From: CAWGXG01 sp963826505
GTDB taxonomy: Bacteria; Chloroflexota; Anaerolineae; Aggregatilineales; Aggregatilineaceae
Length of the DNA stretch: 64,000 nt
Assembly: GCA_963826505.1 (NCBI GenBank)
Contig: CAWGXG010000007.1
Location: 1,054,001-1,118,000, forward strand
Direction: 5' to 3'
The notes under the pieces are model-generated. The model saw only the letters and a program-made list of their open reading frames with translations, did no database searches and was not told the origin of the DNA. A program made the translations under genes and the position numbers. Below, piece by piece: positions 8,486 to 15,898 of the stretch (within the stretch, counting starts at the first letter, position 1; each line of letters starts with the position of its first letter).

Positions 8486-8740
8486 ATGCTCACGATCAAA
8501 GTGTTGGGAATGGGCTGTCCGAACTGCAAGAAAGTGGAAGCCAACGCCCGCGAAGCACTCTCGATGCTGCACCCCGAAGGGGGATTTGAGATCGTCAAGG
8601 TCACCGACCCGGCGACGATCGGGGAATACGTCTTTCGGACACCCGGCCTGATCATCAACGAGCGCGTCGTCAGCGAAGGGCGCGTGCCGAATTCGTCCGA
8701 GATCATGACGTGGTTGGCTGACGCACTCGTCACCGAGTAA
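8486..8740 (+). CDS. Small thioredoxin-fold redox protein (CPNC active site)
   Basis: An 84-residue thioredoxin-fold protein of the family also called redox-active disulfide protein 2. The active-site CPNC lies at residues 12-15 (VLGMGCPNCKK) and the cis-Pro segment is RTPGLIINERVV. These minimal thioredoxins often accompany ArsR regulators and DUF318-type permeases. AGGAG precedes the ATG, 22 bp after the arsR stop, so the two are co-transcribed. A terminator follows at 8767. Likely a cytosolic thiol carrier or metalloid-handling partner of the permease. Confidence 0.85.
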   Translation: MLTIKVLGMGCPNCKKVEANAREALSMLHPEGGFEIVKVTDPATIGEYVFRTPGLIINERVVSEGRVPNSSEIMTWLADALVTE

Positions 8741-8766
8741 CGGCGATCGCGGATCTGGACCGTACG

Positions 8767-8797
8767 GCCCCGCCGCCCTGTGACGGGGCTTCTTTCT
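8767..8797 (+). terminator. Intrinsic terminator after the thioredoxin gene
   Basis: GCCCCG (8767-8772) pairs with CGGGGC (8784-8789), followed by TTCTTTCT. It separates the arsR-thioredoxin unit from the permease, which has its own operator. Confidence 0.6.
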
Positions 8798-8805
8798 GGC
8801 TTTGA

Positions 8806-8827
8806 TATATTCACGTTTTCGAATGTG
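8806..8827. promoter_or_regulatory. ArsR-type operator 2 (permease promoter)
   Basis: TATATTCA-N6-CGAATGTG resembles operator 1 (TACATTCA-N6-TGAATGTA) with the same spacing and at most 15 of 20 core positions identical. It lies 36 bp upstream of the permease start. The right half-site is imperfect, suggesting weaker binding than at the arsR promoter. Confidence 0.6.
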
Positions 8828-8862
8828 CTCTTTGCGGCGGATGGAAAGCAGGATACGCGACC

Positions 8863-9937
8863 ATGTCTGTCAAACCTCAATCGACCACACTTTCCCGGGC
8901 CTTCCCGGCGGGCGACCGGCGCAGCTTCGCACTGTTGGGCGGGGCGGCGGCGCTGTGGTGGCTGGCCTATAACAATTTGCAGGGGCTGGCCGACCTGCTG
9001 ACCTATGATCTCATGGGACTCGGCGAAGAGAGCCGCCTGGGCAGTTCGGTCAACTTCTTTCTGTACGATGTGCCGAAGATTTTGCTGCTGCTGTCTGGTA
9101 TGATTTTCTTGATCACGGTGGTACGCTCCTTCGTGACCCCCGAACAAACCCGGCGCTGGCTCGGCGGGCGGCGGGAAGGGGTCGGCAACGTGTTCGCGTC
9201 GCTGCTGGGCATCATTACGCCGTTTTGCTCGTGTTCTGCCGTGCCGCTCTTCATCGGTTTTGTGGAATCCGGGCGTTCCGCTGGGCGTGACGTTTTCCTT
9301 CCTGGTCACCGCGCCGATGGTCAACGAAGTGGCGCTCGTGCTGCTGTTCGGGATGTTCGGCTGGAAGATCGCCGGGCTGTATCTCGCGTCGGGCGTCACG
9401 CTGGCGATCGCGTCGGGCATCGTGATCGGGCGGCTTGCACATGGAGCGCCATGTCGAGGATTTTGTCTACCAGGTTAAATTGAAAGGCGATCGCTCCGCA
9501 CTGTCGGCGCAGCGCCTAACGTGGACGGAGCGTTTTCAGCCAGGCGATCGGCAGCACGCGCGAGATCGTCGGCAAAGTGTGGCCGTATGTGATCGTCGGG
9601 ATCGCCATTGGCGCGGGCATTCACGGCTACGTGCCGGATGATTTCATGGTCGACCTGATGGGCAAAAGCGCGTGGTGGTCGGTGCCTGCGGCGGTGATCC
9701 TGGGCGTGCCGATGTATTCCAATGCAGCGGGCGTGATTCCGATCGTGAGCGTGCTGTTGGACAAGGGCGCGACATTGGGCACCGTGCTGGCCTTTATGAT
9801 GTCGGTCGTCGCGCTGAGCCTGCCCGAAATGATCATCTTGCGGCGCGTGCTCAAAATGCGGCTGATCCTGACCTATATCGCGATTCTCGTCGGTGGGGAT
9901 CATCGCGACCGGCTATTTGTTTAACATCGTCTTGTAG
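8863..9937 (+). CDS. DUF318/ArsP-like permease (four frameshifts)
   Basis: After removing four extra bases this is a 356-residue membrane protein with about eight hydrophobic helices. FCSCSAVPLFIGFVESG and, in the second half, ILGVPMYSNAAGVIPIV are the paired half motifs of the DUF318 permease family, whose characterised members export organoarsenicals. The frame is broken at 9271-9273 (GGG), 9435-9436 (TT), 9540-9541 (CC) and 9895-9898 (GGGG). Each is one base too many, and deleting it rejoins conserved sequence, giving a stop at 9935-9937. Likely sequencing errors. Controlled by the operator at 8806; substrate unproven. Confidence 0.82.
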
Positions 9938-10007
9938 GAGGAGTCAAGCCAGGGATGCCACCACCACTTGTTACGGCGAGCGGTGTGAGGACCTGGAGGT
10001 TAAGGCC

Positions 10008-10265
10008 ATGAAACCCATCATCATCCATCACAACTGCATGGCAGACCCGGATGTGTGCCTGTCAATCCCCGCCTGCTCGACCGGCGCTCTATCGTATACT
10101 CCGGATGACGCCGCGCCCAATGGCGGCTGGATCCAGGTCGATTACGCGCTGTGTAACGGGTGTGGCGTGTGCGCGGCAGAATGCTGCGGCGACGCCATCG
10201 TCATGGAGGAAGAGATCGTCCAAGGCAGCCCTGTGATCGCCGGAACATCACCGGCGGCGGACTGA
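10008..10265 (+). CDS. 4Fe-4S ferredoxin-like protein
   Basis: An 85-residue Cys-rich protein. The second half has a near-canonical cluster motif, CNGCGVCAAECCGDAI. The first half has isolated Cys residues (HHNCMADPDVCLSIPACSTGAL) that could supply a second cluster. The start at 10008 follows GGAGG at a good distance, 70 bp after the corrected permease stop, so it probably shares the permease transcript. It may deliver electrons to, or sense, whatever the permease handles; this is inference from position. Confidence 0.75.
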   Translation: MKPIIIHHNCMADPDVCLSIPACSTGALSYTPDDAAPNGGWIQVDYALCNGCGVCAAECCGDAIVMEEEIVQGSPVIAGTSPAAD

Positions 10266-10301
10266 GCATCGATCGACAGCCTGCGACACAGCGTTAACAG
10301 T

Positions 10302-10320
10302 CAGTCCCGCTGCGGGACTG
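10302..10320. terminator. Hairpin between convergent genes
   Basis: CAGTCCCG-CTG-CGGGACTG forms an 8-bp stem, and a second GGCGGGACTG copy follows at 10328. It lies between the ferredoxin and phosphoribosyltransferase genes. No T-run is present. Confidence 0.45.
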
Positions 10321-10355
10321 ATCCCGCGGCGGGACTGTGTTGTGTGGAATGGCAG

Positions 10356-11096
10356 CTAGCCGCGCTCGTAGGTGGCGCGCAGATAGGTGCTCGTCAGGTA
10401 TTCGGGATAACCGATCACGCGCAGATTTTCGGCACATTCTTCGAGCGTCGCGCCGCGATCGCGCCAGAAGGGCACGCGCTTGACCAGCGTTTCGACGCGT
10501 TCACGGGGCGTGATGATCCAGGTATCCTTCGGCACATGGCCGAAAAAGATCACTTCCATCTCTTCCGTGACGTTGGTGCTCTTGAGGTAGGGGGCAATCA
10601 ACACGATTTTGCGCGCTTTGCGTTCCTGGACGAGATACTGCTCGACGAAGCGCGCCGTGCCGCCCAGATCCACGAGGTCCTCGACGACGCCGACCACGCG
10701 ATTTTCCACATCAATCGACATCGCATGCACGATGCGCGGCTCGTCCAGCGGTTGGCCGGGTCCGGCGTAGTATTTAACGCCCAACGTGCCAAATTCGATC
10801 GGCGGGATGTTCTTGTTCAGGGTCCAGGCCAGATGATCGTGGAGCAGCACGCCGGGCAGCAAGCCACCCATGGTGATCATAATGGCGTGGGTGATTTGTT
10901 CCTGGATGCGGATATTGTCGATCTGGTAGCGGTAGACCTTGTGCGCCAGCCGGGAGACGATATACGCCGAAACGTGGTCAGGGATGAATAAGAATTTTAG
11001 CGTATCGTAGGAGACTTCTACGCCTTCAGGCTTTTTCCAGAACTCCGGATCGACCTGATAGTCGTGGCACTTGATCTGCTCGTCGTAGGAAGACAT
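10356..11096 (-). CDS. Phosphoribosyltransferase-like protein
   Basis: A 246-residue protein with a type I phosphoribosyltransferase fold. The PRPP-binding loop is recognisable as VVGVVEDLVDLGGTARFV near residue 140. The segment HAIMITMGGLLPGVLLHDHL near residue 72 would be the first loop. The family transfers ribose-5-phosphate to purine bases, but the strongly acidic DD of the PRPP motif is ED here, so activity on a standard base is uncertain. The start at 11096 is chosen over an upstream in-frame codon because GGGGG precedes it. Monocistronic, with a TATAAT at 11202-11207 on the same strand. Confidence 0.7.
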   Translation of the reverse strand: MSSYDEQIKCHDYQVDPEFWKKPEGVEVSYDTLKFLFIPDHVSAYIVSRLAHKVYRYQIDNIRIQEQITHAIMITMGGLLPGVLLHDHLAWTLNKNIPPIEFGTLGVKYYAGPGQPLDEPRIVHAMSIDVENRVVGVVEDLVDLGGTARFVEQYLVQERKARKIVLIAPYLKSTNVTEEMEVIFFGHVPKDTWIITPRERVETLVKRVPFWRDRGATLEECAENLRVIGYPEYLTSTYLRATYERG

Positions 11097-11498
11097 GCCG
11101 CATTCCCCCGCATGTTCAGTTGGAACGATGGATACTGTGTAACGAGCACGCTCTTTTTTGCCCCAACATGGAAAGAAGTGTACGGCCCGTGTACGGGGTT
11201 CATTATACCGGGTCTGGTCCGTCATGAAAAAACCGCGGGGGTTTGGTATGGGGCTGGCGGCTCCTTGCAAAACCTACGCAAGCCACTATTTGAAGCATAG
11301 TCTAAAACAAAATCATTGCCAGGATAGGAATCCGTTTCTTAAGCAAACCTGAACACAAAAAGGCACCTCAGGCTGTTGATTTCGATCTTCGCTAACCGTA
11401 TACTAGAATCAGGTCAGAAAAAAGTAACTACAACTCCGTTAGTCTCCGATAGATTGTAATCTTATCATTGATATTTTCAAAAAGGCCAGGGTGGTGCT
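11097..11498. other. Intergenic region between divergent genes
   Basis: 402 bp without a credible gene. It carries a minus-strand -10 (TATAAT at 11202-11207) with a weak -35 (TTTTCA) 17 bp before it, and a plus-strand promoter described separately. The rest is AT-richer than the neighbouring genes with no repeat or stable hairpin that I can see. Confidence 0.6.
11376..11404 (+). promoter_or_regulatory. Predicted promoter of the zinc-ribbon coiled-coil gene
   Basis: TTGATT at 11376-11381 and TATACT at 11399-11404 have the optimal 17-bp spacing and use the same hexamers as the helicase promoter. The leader to the gene start would be about 88 nt. Confidence 0.65.
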
Positions 11499-12200
11499 AT
11501 GGACCAACTCTTCTCTTTAGTGCTCTCACAAGCCAAATCCTGGGTTGGCGACCGGCTGCAAAAAGTGGTGTGCTCTCGCTGCGGCAAAGCACACGAGCGC
11601 CCGATCGTCAACATCAACTTTAATATCGTCAACTGCCCACACTGCAATCATCAGATGGGGCAAATCGTCTGCGCCACCCCCCACACCATCAACCGCAACC
11701 ATTCGGTCGCGGCGGCGGGCGTGGAAGCACTTGATCTGGTGGTCAATCCGCCCGAAGAAAAACCCAGCTTTGAGATTTCGAACGCCCTTGAGACGATTAA
11801 CGCCAAGAACAAGCCCGTGGTGGTAGAGCTCCGCTTTCAGACTCCGGGGCGACGCCCATTTTTCGCCTGCCGGAGCGACCGGCTCACCGTCCGGTCCATG
11901 CACGAACGCGCCCGCGCGTTTTGGACGGTGCCCTTCGCGTTGGTGCCGTTGTATGATGCGCCAATTGAATTGGATCTGGTGGTTTATAACGAGTGGAGCG
12001 AGGCGTTGGACCATCATCGCCGCCAGATCGACACGATCGAATTACTGGCCGAGCTGGTCCGCATCAATATTGAGCTGCTCGAAAACCAGTACCGGCAGCT
12101 TACCTTGGAGTTGAAGCGGCTTGAAGTCCAGCGCCACCTGCACGAACAGCGTTACCGGCAGGTTGTGCTCCAGCTTTCGCGCCAGATGCTGGCGCTGTAA
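11499..12200 (+). CDS. Zinc-ribbon protein with C-terminal coiled coil
   Basis: A 233-residue protein of unknown function. A zinc ribbon is formed by CSRCGK near residue 25 and CPHCNH near residue 46. The central part (about 75-165) is beta-rich with no family I recognise. The last 65 residues (ELLAELVRINIELLENQYRQ onward) are a heptad-patterned, Leu-rich coiled coil, suggesting oligomerisation. No signal peptide or membrane helix. It is followed by the convergent cold-shock gene and its terminator. Confidence 0.6.
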   Translation: MDQLFSLVLSQAKSWVGDRLQKVVCSRCGKAHERPIVNINFNIVNCPHCNHQMGQIVCATPHTINRNHSVAAAGVEALDLVVNPPEEKPSFEISNALETINAKNKPVVVELRFQTPGRRPFFACRSDRLTVRSMHERARAFWTVPFALVPLYDAPIELDLVVYNEWSEALDHHRRQIDTIELLAELVRINIELLENQYRQLTLELKRLEVQRHLHEQRYRQVVLQLSRQMLAL

Positions 12201-12249
12201 GCGGACGCCTAAACGCGGCATCGTACGCACAACTCGCCGTCTGAATAGA

Positions 12250-12288
12250 AAATAAAAAGCGCCCTGGACCGGGTAGGTGCAGGGCGCC
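12250..12288 (-). terminator. Intrinsic terminator of cold-shock gene 1
   Basis: On the minus strand GCGCCCTG (12287-12280) pairs with CAGGGCGC (12266-12259), followed by TTTTTATTTT. A textbook rho-independent terminator 20 bp after the csp stop. Confidence 0.85.
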
Positions 12289-12307
12289 TTGATTTGCTAA
12301 TGGCCTG

Positions 12308-12526
12308 TTAGTGGCCCAAACGGACGACGTTGCTCGCCTGAAGACCCTTGGGGCCTTGGGTGATTTCGAACTCGACGCGCTCGCCTTCGACGAGTTCACG
12401 ATAGCCGGTGCTCTGGATCGCGCTGTGGTGTACGAAGACATCGGGGCCATTTTCCCGCGCGATGAATCCGAAGCCCTTTTGGGAATTAAACCACTTGACG
12501 GTGCCGGTTACACGTTCGTTTGCCAT
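12308..12526 (-). CDS. csp: Cold-shock domain protein 1
   Basis: A 72-residue CspA-family protein. RNP1 is KGFGFIAR and RNP2 is DVFVHHSAI, within a five-stranded OB fold that binds single-stranded RNA or DNA and melts secondary structure. The first residues are MANERVTGTVKWFNSQ. The start at 12526 follows AGGAGT; an in-frame extension upstream is the leader RNA. A paralogue with the same leader design lies at 22464-22679. Family members act as RNA chaperones and transcription antiterminators, which is relevant to the hairpin in the leader. Confidence 0.97.
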   Translation of the reverse strand: MANERVTGTVKWFNSQKGFGFIARENGPDVFVHHSAIQSTGYRELVEGERVEFEITQGPKGLQASNVVRLGH

Positions 12527-12672
12527 TTTGGTGAGGACTCCTGCCCTAAGAAAGAGATACGAACTGGTGTTGTGGGGACGGAGTTGCCTGAAGAACAAAA
12601 AACCCAGTGCGTTGAGATTTAGCCGCGCTGGGGTATTGACTTCCAGTACTGCGAACAACGTTCTCCACTACA
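12527..12672 (-). ncRNA. Structured 5' leader of cold-shock gene 1
   Basis: About 146 nt from the predicted start of transcription to the ATG. In transcript order: box A (12671-12640, 32 nt, 27 of 32 identical to the leader of the second csp), a hairpin (CCCAGCGCG at 12632-12624 with CGCACTGGG at 12611-12603) followed by six Ts, box B (12590-12568, 23 nt, 22 of 23 identical in the other leader), then AGGAGTC and the start codon. A terminator inside the leader of a gene that must be expressed implies conditional read-through. ACTCC in box B is complementary to GGAGT of the Shine-Dalgarno. Confidence 0.75.
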
Positions 12673-12678
12673 CGAATG

Positions 12679-12707
12679 ATATTACTCTTCGGTGCAGATA
12701 ATGTCAA
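12679..12707 (-). promoter_or_regulatory. Promoter of cold-shock gene 1
   Basis: Minus-strand TTGACA (12707-12702), 17-bp spacer, TAATAT (12684-12679). A near-consensus sigma-A promoter whose expected start falls at the edge of leader box A. Confidence 0.85.
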
Positions 12708-12923
12708 TAGCCAAAGCTGGGGAAAGTAATAAAAAATCATATAAATTCAATGAAGAAATGGTGTACGGTGTGTTCATAAATATTGTGGATCGGTTTTTCG
12801 TTCAGCCTTGGCCTTGCTATGATCGATTTATTACGCCTCTGGTCGGTTGCACGCCGGAACCGTTGAGTGACTGGACCCGGCAGCTATGAGCGCGCAGGAG
12901 CTTGAAGGATAGGAGAGTGCGTG

Positions 12924-13196
12924 ATGGGAGGCGATGTGCTGACCCATGATCAATGGAGAGCCCTGACTCATCTGTATGCTGCCGGGACGACAGGACTGCC
13001 CTATGATGGGACCACCTATGGCGAAACGTGGGCCGCGATCCAATTCCTGCGCGACTATATCCCGCCATTGGCGCGCGAAATCATGCGCCTGGACCCGCAC
13101 AACCACACCACACATTACCTGGTGATCATTACCGAGTCAGGCGAAAGATTCTACGAAAAAAACCGCCGGTTTTATGGTATTCTCTACCCGCCTTAA
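12924..13196 (+). CDS. Hypothetical small protein
   Basis: A 90-residue soluble protein, MGGDVLTHDQWRALTHLYAA at the N terminus, mixed helix and strand, ending YEKNRRFYGILYPP. AGGAG precedes the start, and an extended -10 (TGCTATGAT, ending 12823) lies about 100 bp upstream. A predicted helix-turn-helix-like segment (WAAIQFLRDYIPPLAREIM) is possible but not convincing. Convergent with the PLP enzyme gene 7 bp downstream. No family recognised. Confidence 0.5.
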   Translation: MGGDVLTHDQWRALTHLYAAGTTGLPYDGTTYGETWAAIQFLRDYIPPLAREIMRLDPHNHTTHYLVIITESGERFYEKNRRFYGILYPP

Positions 13197-13203
13197 CCCG
13201 CGA

Positions 13204-14655
13204 TCACGCCATCCGGTCGAGAAAAGTCTCCGCGAATTGCAGGAAGCGATACAGGTCTTCGAACGTAGTCGCCAGCCCGACCGACACCCGCACACCGCCT
13301 ACCGCATCTTTGACTTTGCCGCTCATCACCGTGATGAATTCCTCGAACGTCATCCGTTCTTCGCGCTTAAAACAGTCGCGCAGCTCGGCTTCAGTCAGGC
13401 CGTGCGCCTGCTCGCCCGCCCCCGGATTACAAAAACAGCCTGTGCGCAGTGAAATGCCCACCGTGTTGGCTTCGGATTCGACCTGCCGGTAATCGAATAG
13501 CTTGCCGTCCGGATCGAAGAAATTGATCGTGATGGTGCCACCGCGCTTGTGCGTATTGGCCGGGCCGTACAGGTGGATCAGCGGCGAGCCGTTGGCGTGA
13601 TGCAGCCCCAGCAGGTGTTTGAGCAGCCAATCCGTCAGGCAGACCACCCGCTCGTGAATGCGATCGACGCCCTGTCCCGCGATGTAGCGCAGCCCGATTT
13701 CCACGCCTGGGATGTTGAGATAATCGATCGTGCCGTCCTCGAACGCCGCCTCGCCGTCAGCCAGGTAATACCCGTCGCCTTGCACCGACGCGATCGTGAT
13801 CGTGCCGCCTGCGAACCAGGGCCGGTGCAGTTTTTTGAGCGCCTCACGCCGTGCCAGCAGGCAGCCCACCCCGGTCGGATAGCCGAAGATTTTATAGAAC
13901 GACAGCGTGACGAAGTCGGGTTTCCACCGGCTGAGATCGACCACGTTGGTCGGCGCAAACGCGGCCGCATCGAGCAGCACATCCCAGCCTTTGGACTGCG
14001 CGATAGCGATCCATTCCAGATCGTGCTGCACGCCTGAAAAATTCGACTGGGCAGGATAAGCGAACAGGTTATGCGCGTCGGGGTTGGCCTGATCCAGAAA
14101 TTCGTTCAGTCGGGTCGCATCCATGCGCAGCTCGGGCGGGAGCACGGGCACATAGGTGCGCTCGGCCCCTTTGGCTCGCGCGAATTCGCGGATGCCGTTG
14201 ACTGAGTTGTGGTTGTCGAAAGTCAACAGATAATGCCCGCCCGGCGCAAACGGGTAGGACTCCCCGACCAGCTTGAGCGCGCCGCTCGCGTTTTGGGTGA
14301 AGATAGCCGCGTATTCGTCCGGATCGGCTTTGAAATAATCCAACACGTAGGCGCGCGCGGCTTCAACCAGGTGCGTCATGGCCAGCGAGGTCGGGTTGGC
14401 GGAGTGAGGATTGCCAAACACACCTTCGCGCAGCAGCGCCATATGGTCATCAAGCTGGGATTGCGCGTACAACCCACCCCCGGTGTAGTCCAGATATACG
14501 TGGCCATACGTGTCCAGGCGGCTGTACTCCTGGGCGCGCAGGGCGGCCAGCGCGTCCAGATCAAAGGACGGATAGTCGCGCTTGAATTCATCCAGGGCGG
14601 CGGCGTATCCGCTGGTGGCATAGTTGGTTTGACGTTGGGAATCAGTCGTGGTCAT
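13204..14655 (-). CDS. Class V aminotransferase of the MOCOS/cysteine desulfurase-like type
   Basis: A 483-residue PLP enzyme. The PLP Lys is probably in LSFYKIFGYPTGVGCLL near residue 255, and the Asp in DVLLDAAAFAP near residue 228. The C-terminal RTGCFCNPGAGE near residue 400 is the Cys-containing loop seen in molybdenum cofactor sulfurases. The eukaryotic protein uses this loop as a persulfide carrier, and has a C-terminal MOSC domain that is absent here. A sulfur-transfer role, perhaps to a Mo or W cofactor, is inferred. GAGG lies before the ATG; the gene is divergent from the exported protein at 14965. Confidence 0.8.
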   Translation of the reverse strand: MTTTDSQRQTNYATSGYAAALDEFKRDYPSFDLDALAALRAQEYSRLDTYGHVYLDYTGGGLYAQSQLDDHMALLREGVFGNPHSANPTSLAMTHLVEAARAYVLDYFKADPDEYAAIFTQNASGALKLVGESYPFAPGGHYLLTFDNHNSVNGIREFARAKGAERTYVPVLPPELRMDATRLNEFLDQANPDAHNLFAYPAQSNFSGVQHDLEWIAIAQSKGWDVLLDAAAFAPTNVVDLSRWKPDFVTLSFYKIFGYPTGVGCLLARREALKKLHRPWFAGGTITIASVQGDGYYLADGEAAFEDGTIDYLNIPGVEIGLRYIAGQGVDRIHERVVCLTDWLLKHLLGLHHANGSPLIHLYGPANTHKRGGTITINFFDPDGKLFDYRQVESEANTVGISLRTGCFCNPGAGEQAHGLTEAELRDCFKREERMTFEEFITVMSGKVKDAVGGVRVSVGLATTFEDLYRFLQFAETFLDRMA

Positions 14656-14826
14656 GCAGGTGAGTCCTCAAAGCTAGAGCTGGCAAAATGCACGGTCAAT
14701 CCATGACGCGATCAAAGTGCCCGCTAGTATAACCCGCGCGCGGGCAGTATGCCGCCAATCTGCTCCACAGAAAAATTCTCACCAATTTCCTGGTTCGAAA
14801 AGGCGTTTTTGGCGGGATTCTTCCCG

Positions 14827-14892
14827 TCCGAACGTTCTCCGAACGTTTGTCGAACGCTAGTCGAATGATGGTCGAGCTTTTGGCAAACGTTG
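14827..14892. repeat. Six phased 11-bp direct repeats upstream of the exported protein gene
   Basis: Six adjacent 11-bp units start at 14827, 14838, 14849, 14860, 14871 and 14882. They read TCCGAACGTTC, TCCGAACGTTT, GTCGAACGCTA, GTCGAATGATG, GTCGAGCTTTT and GGCAAACGTTG, with consensus GTCGAACGTTT decaying toward the gene. An 11-bp period is the spacing of OmpR/PhoB-family response-regulator sites. The array lies 72 bp before the start codon at 14965, in the 309-bp divergent gap from 14656 to 14964; the rest of that gap shows nothing else. Confidence 0.7.
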
Positions 14893-14964
14893 GTTTTGTA
14901 GCCTGAGGGTGTAATCGAACGCGGCCCACACCGGGCCGGTCGAGACCCAACAGGAGCCAAGACC

Positions 14965-15801
14965 ATGACCACCAACCGCAACTTCCAGACCGTAGGAACT
15001 TCCGACTTTTACCGTCTCCTGGTCAGCACGGCTATCGCAATCACCGTGGTGAGCGCCTTCTTGTTCAACAGCCATATCAAGACGGCGTCTGGCATGGGTC
15101 CCGACCAACTGGCACTCTTCAACCAGGTAGAAAACGGTCAGGCCGAACTCGCCTTGCAGGCAGTCGCAGACGCGGCGTTAGCGTTGGGTAGCTGGGGTCC
15201 CGCACCTGGTGATGTGGTTGCTTACGACGCGGGCATGGCACGCAACGTGCGCGGATCAGTGTTAGTGGTCGATACGGCTCCGTTCGAATGCAGCGACCGC
15301 AAGTTGAGCCGCGGGTTGGACGCCTGCAAGCGCGATTTCACGGTGAATCAGAATTTGGTGCGCTTCGGTCCCTCCATGTTCTCGACGGTGCTGGCAGACG
15401 GCAGCCGCGTGGCCCGCCCGGTGTTCGATGACCTGCTGTCGACCTACATCGAGGAAAACGGCCACTCCTGGCAGGAATACCTGTACGAGACCGAAGGACG
15501 CGGCACCGGCGAGCGCACACGTCAGACCACCTGGGAAGAGACCACGCGCTTCCAGCACGGTTGGGAATATCAGGTGAAGGCCTACATCCTGAGCCTGGAC
15601 GGCAGCCTGATCAATCTGTCCGACGAGGAACGTCACGAACTGTACTTCGTCATCTGCGACGACAGCGGCTACGCCAACCCGATGGGCTATGTGGTGCCCT
15701 CCTACGGCGCACCGGCCAACTGGCCCAACGCGCAGGGCTGGCCGACCAGCGCCCCGACGGCTGAAGAATTTGCAGCGTTTTGCGCAGGCAGCCAAGCGTA
15801 A
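14965..15801 (+). CDS. Membrane-anchored exported protein, unknown family
   Basis: A 278-residue protein with a single N-terminal hydrophobic helix at about residues 18-34 (LLVSTAIAITVVSAFLF) preceded by a polar stretch, so an uncleaved anchor or signal. The outer part has two Cys (ECSDRKLSRGLDACKRD) that could form a disulfide, many acidic residues, and a C-terminal Trp/Pro-rich tail. No domain recognised. AGGAG lies 10 nt before the ATG. It is preceded by the 11-bp repeat array, suggesting control by a two-component system, and followed by a hairpin terminator. Confidence 0.6.
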   Translation: MTTNRNFQTVGTSDFYRLLVSTAIAITVVSAFLFNSHIKTASGMGPDQLALFNQVENGQAELALQAVADAALALGSWGPAPGDVVAYDAGMARNVRGSVLVVDTAPFECSDRKLSRGLDACKRDFTVNQNLVRFGPSMFSTVLADGSRVARPVFDDLLSTYIEENGHSWQEYLYETEGRGTGERTRQTTWEETTRFQHGWEYQVKAYILSLDGSLINLSDEERHELYFVICDDSGYANPMGYVVPSYGAPANWPNAQGWPTSAPTAEEFAAFCAGSQA

Positions 15802-15832
15802 GTGCGAAGGCTGACTGCTCCTCCTGAAGAGC

Positions 15833-15856
15833 GTGAGCCGCCTCAAGGCGGCTCAC
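15833..15856 (+). terminator. Hairpin terminator after the exported protein gene
   Basis: GTGAGCCGCC-TCAA-GGCGGCTCAC is a perfect 10-bp stem with a tetraloop, followed by the AT-rich GTCATTTATATC. It lies between convergent genes and may act in both directions. Confidence 0.65.
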
Positions 15857-15898
15857 GTCATTTATATCAGCTATTCGGAGATGCCTGAGTAACGCGAC

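Noticed and set aside
8863..9937. Permease pseudogene
   Set aside because: Four frameshifts but no internal stop in the corrected frame and all conserved segments are intact; sequencing error fits better.
11350..11500. Riboswitch in front of the zinc-ribbon gene
   Set aside because: AT-rich with a promoter but no conserved stem arrangement that I recognise.
12692..12889. 65-codon open frame over the csp 1 promoter
   Set aside because: It overlaps a near-consensus promoter, has no Shine-Dalgarno and no recognisable sequence.
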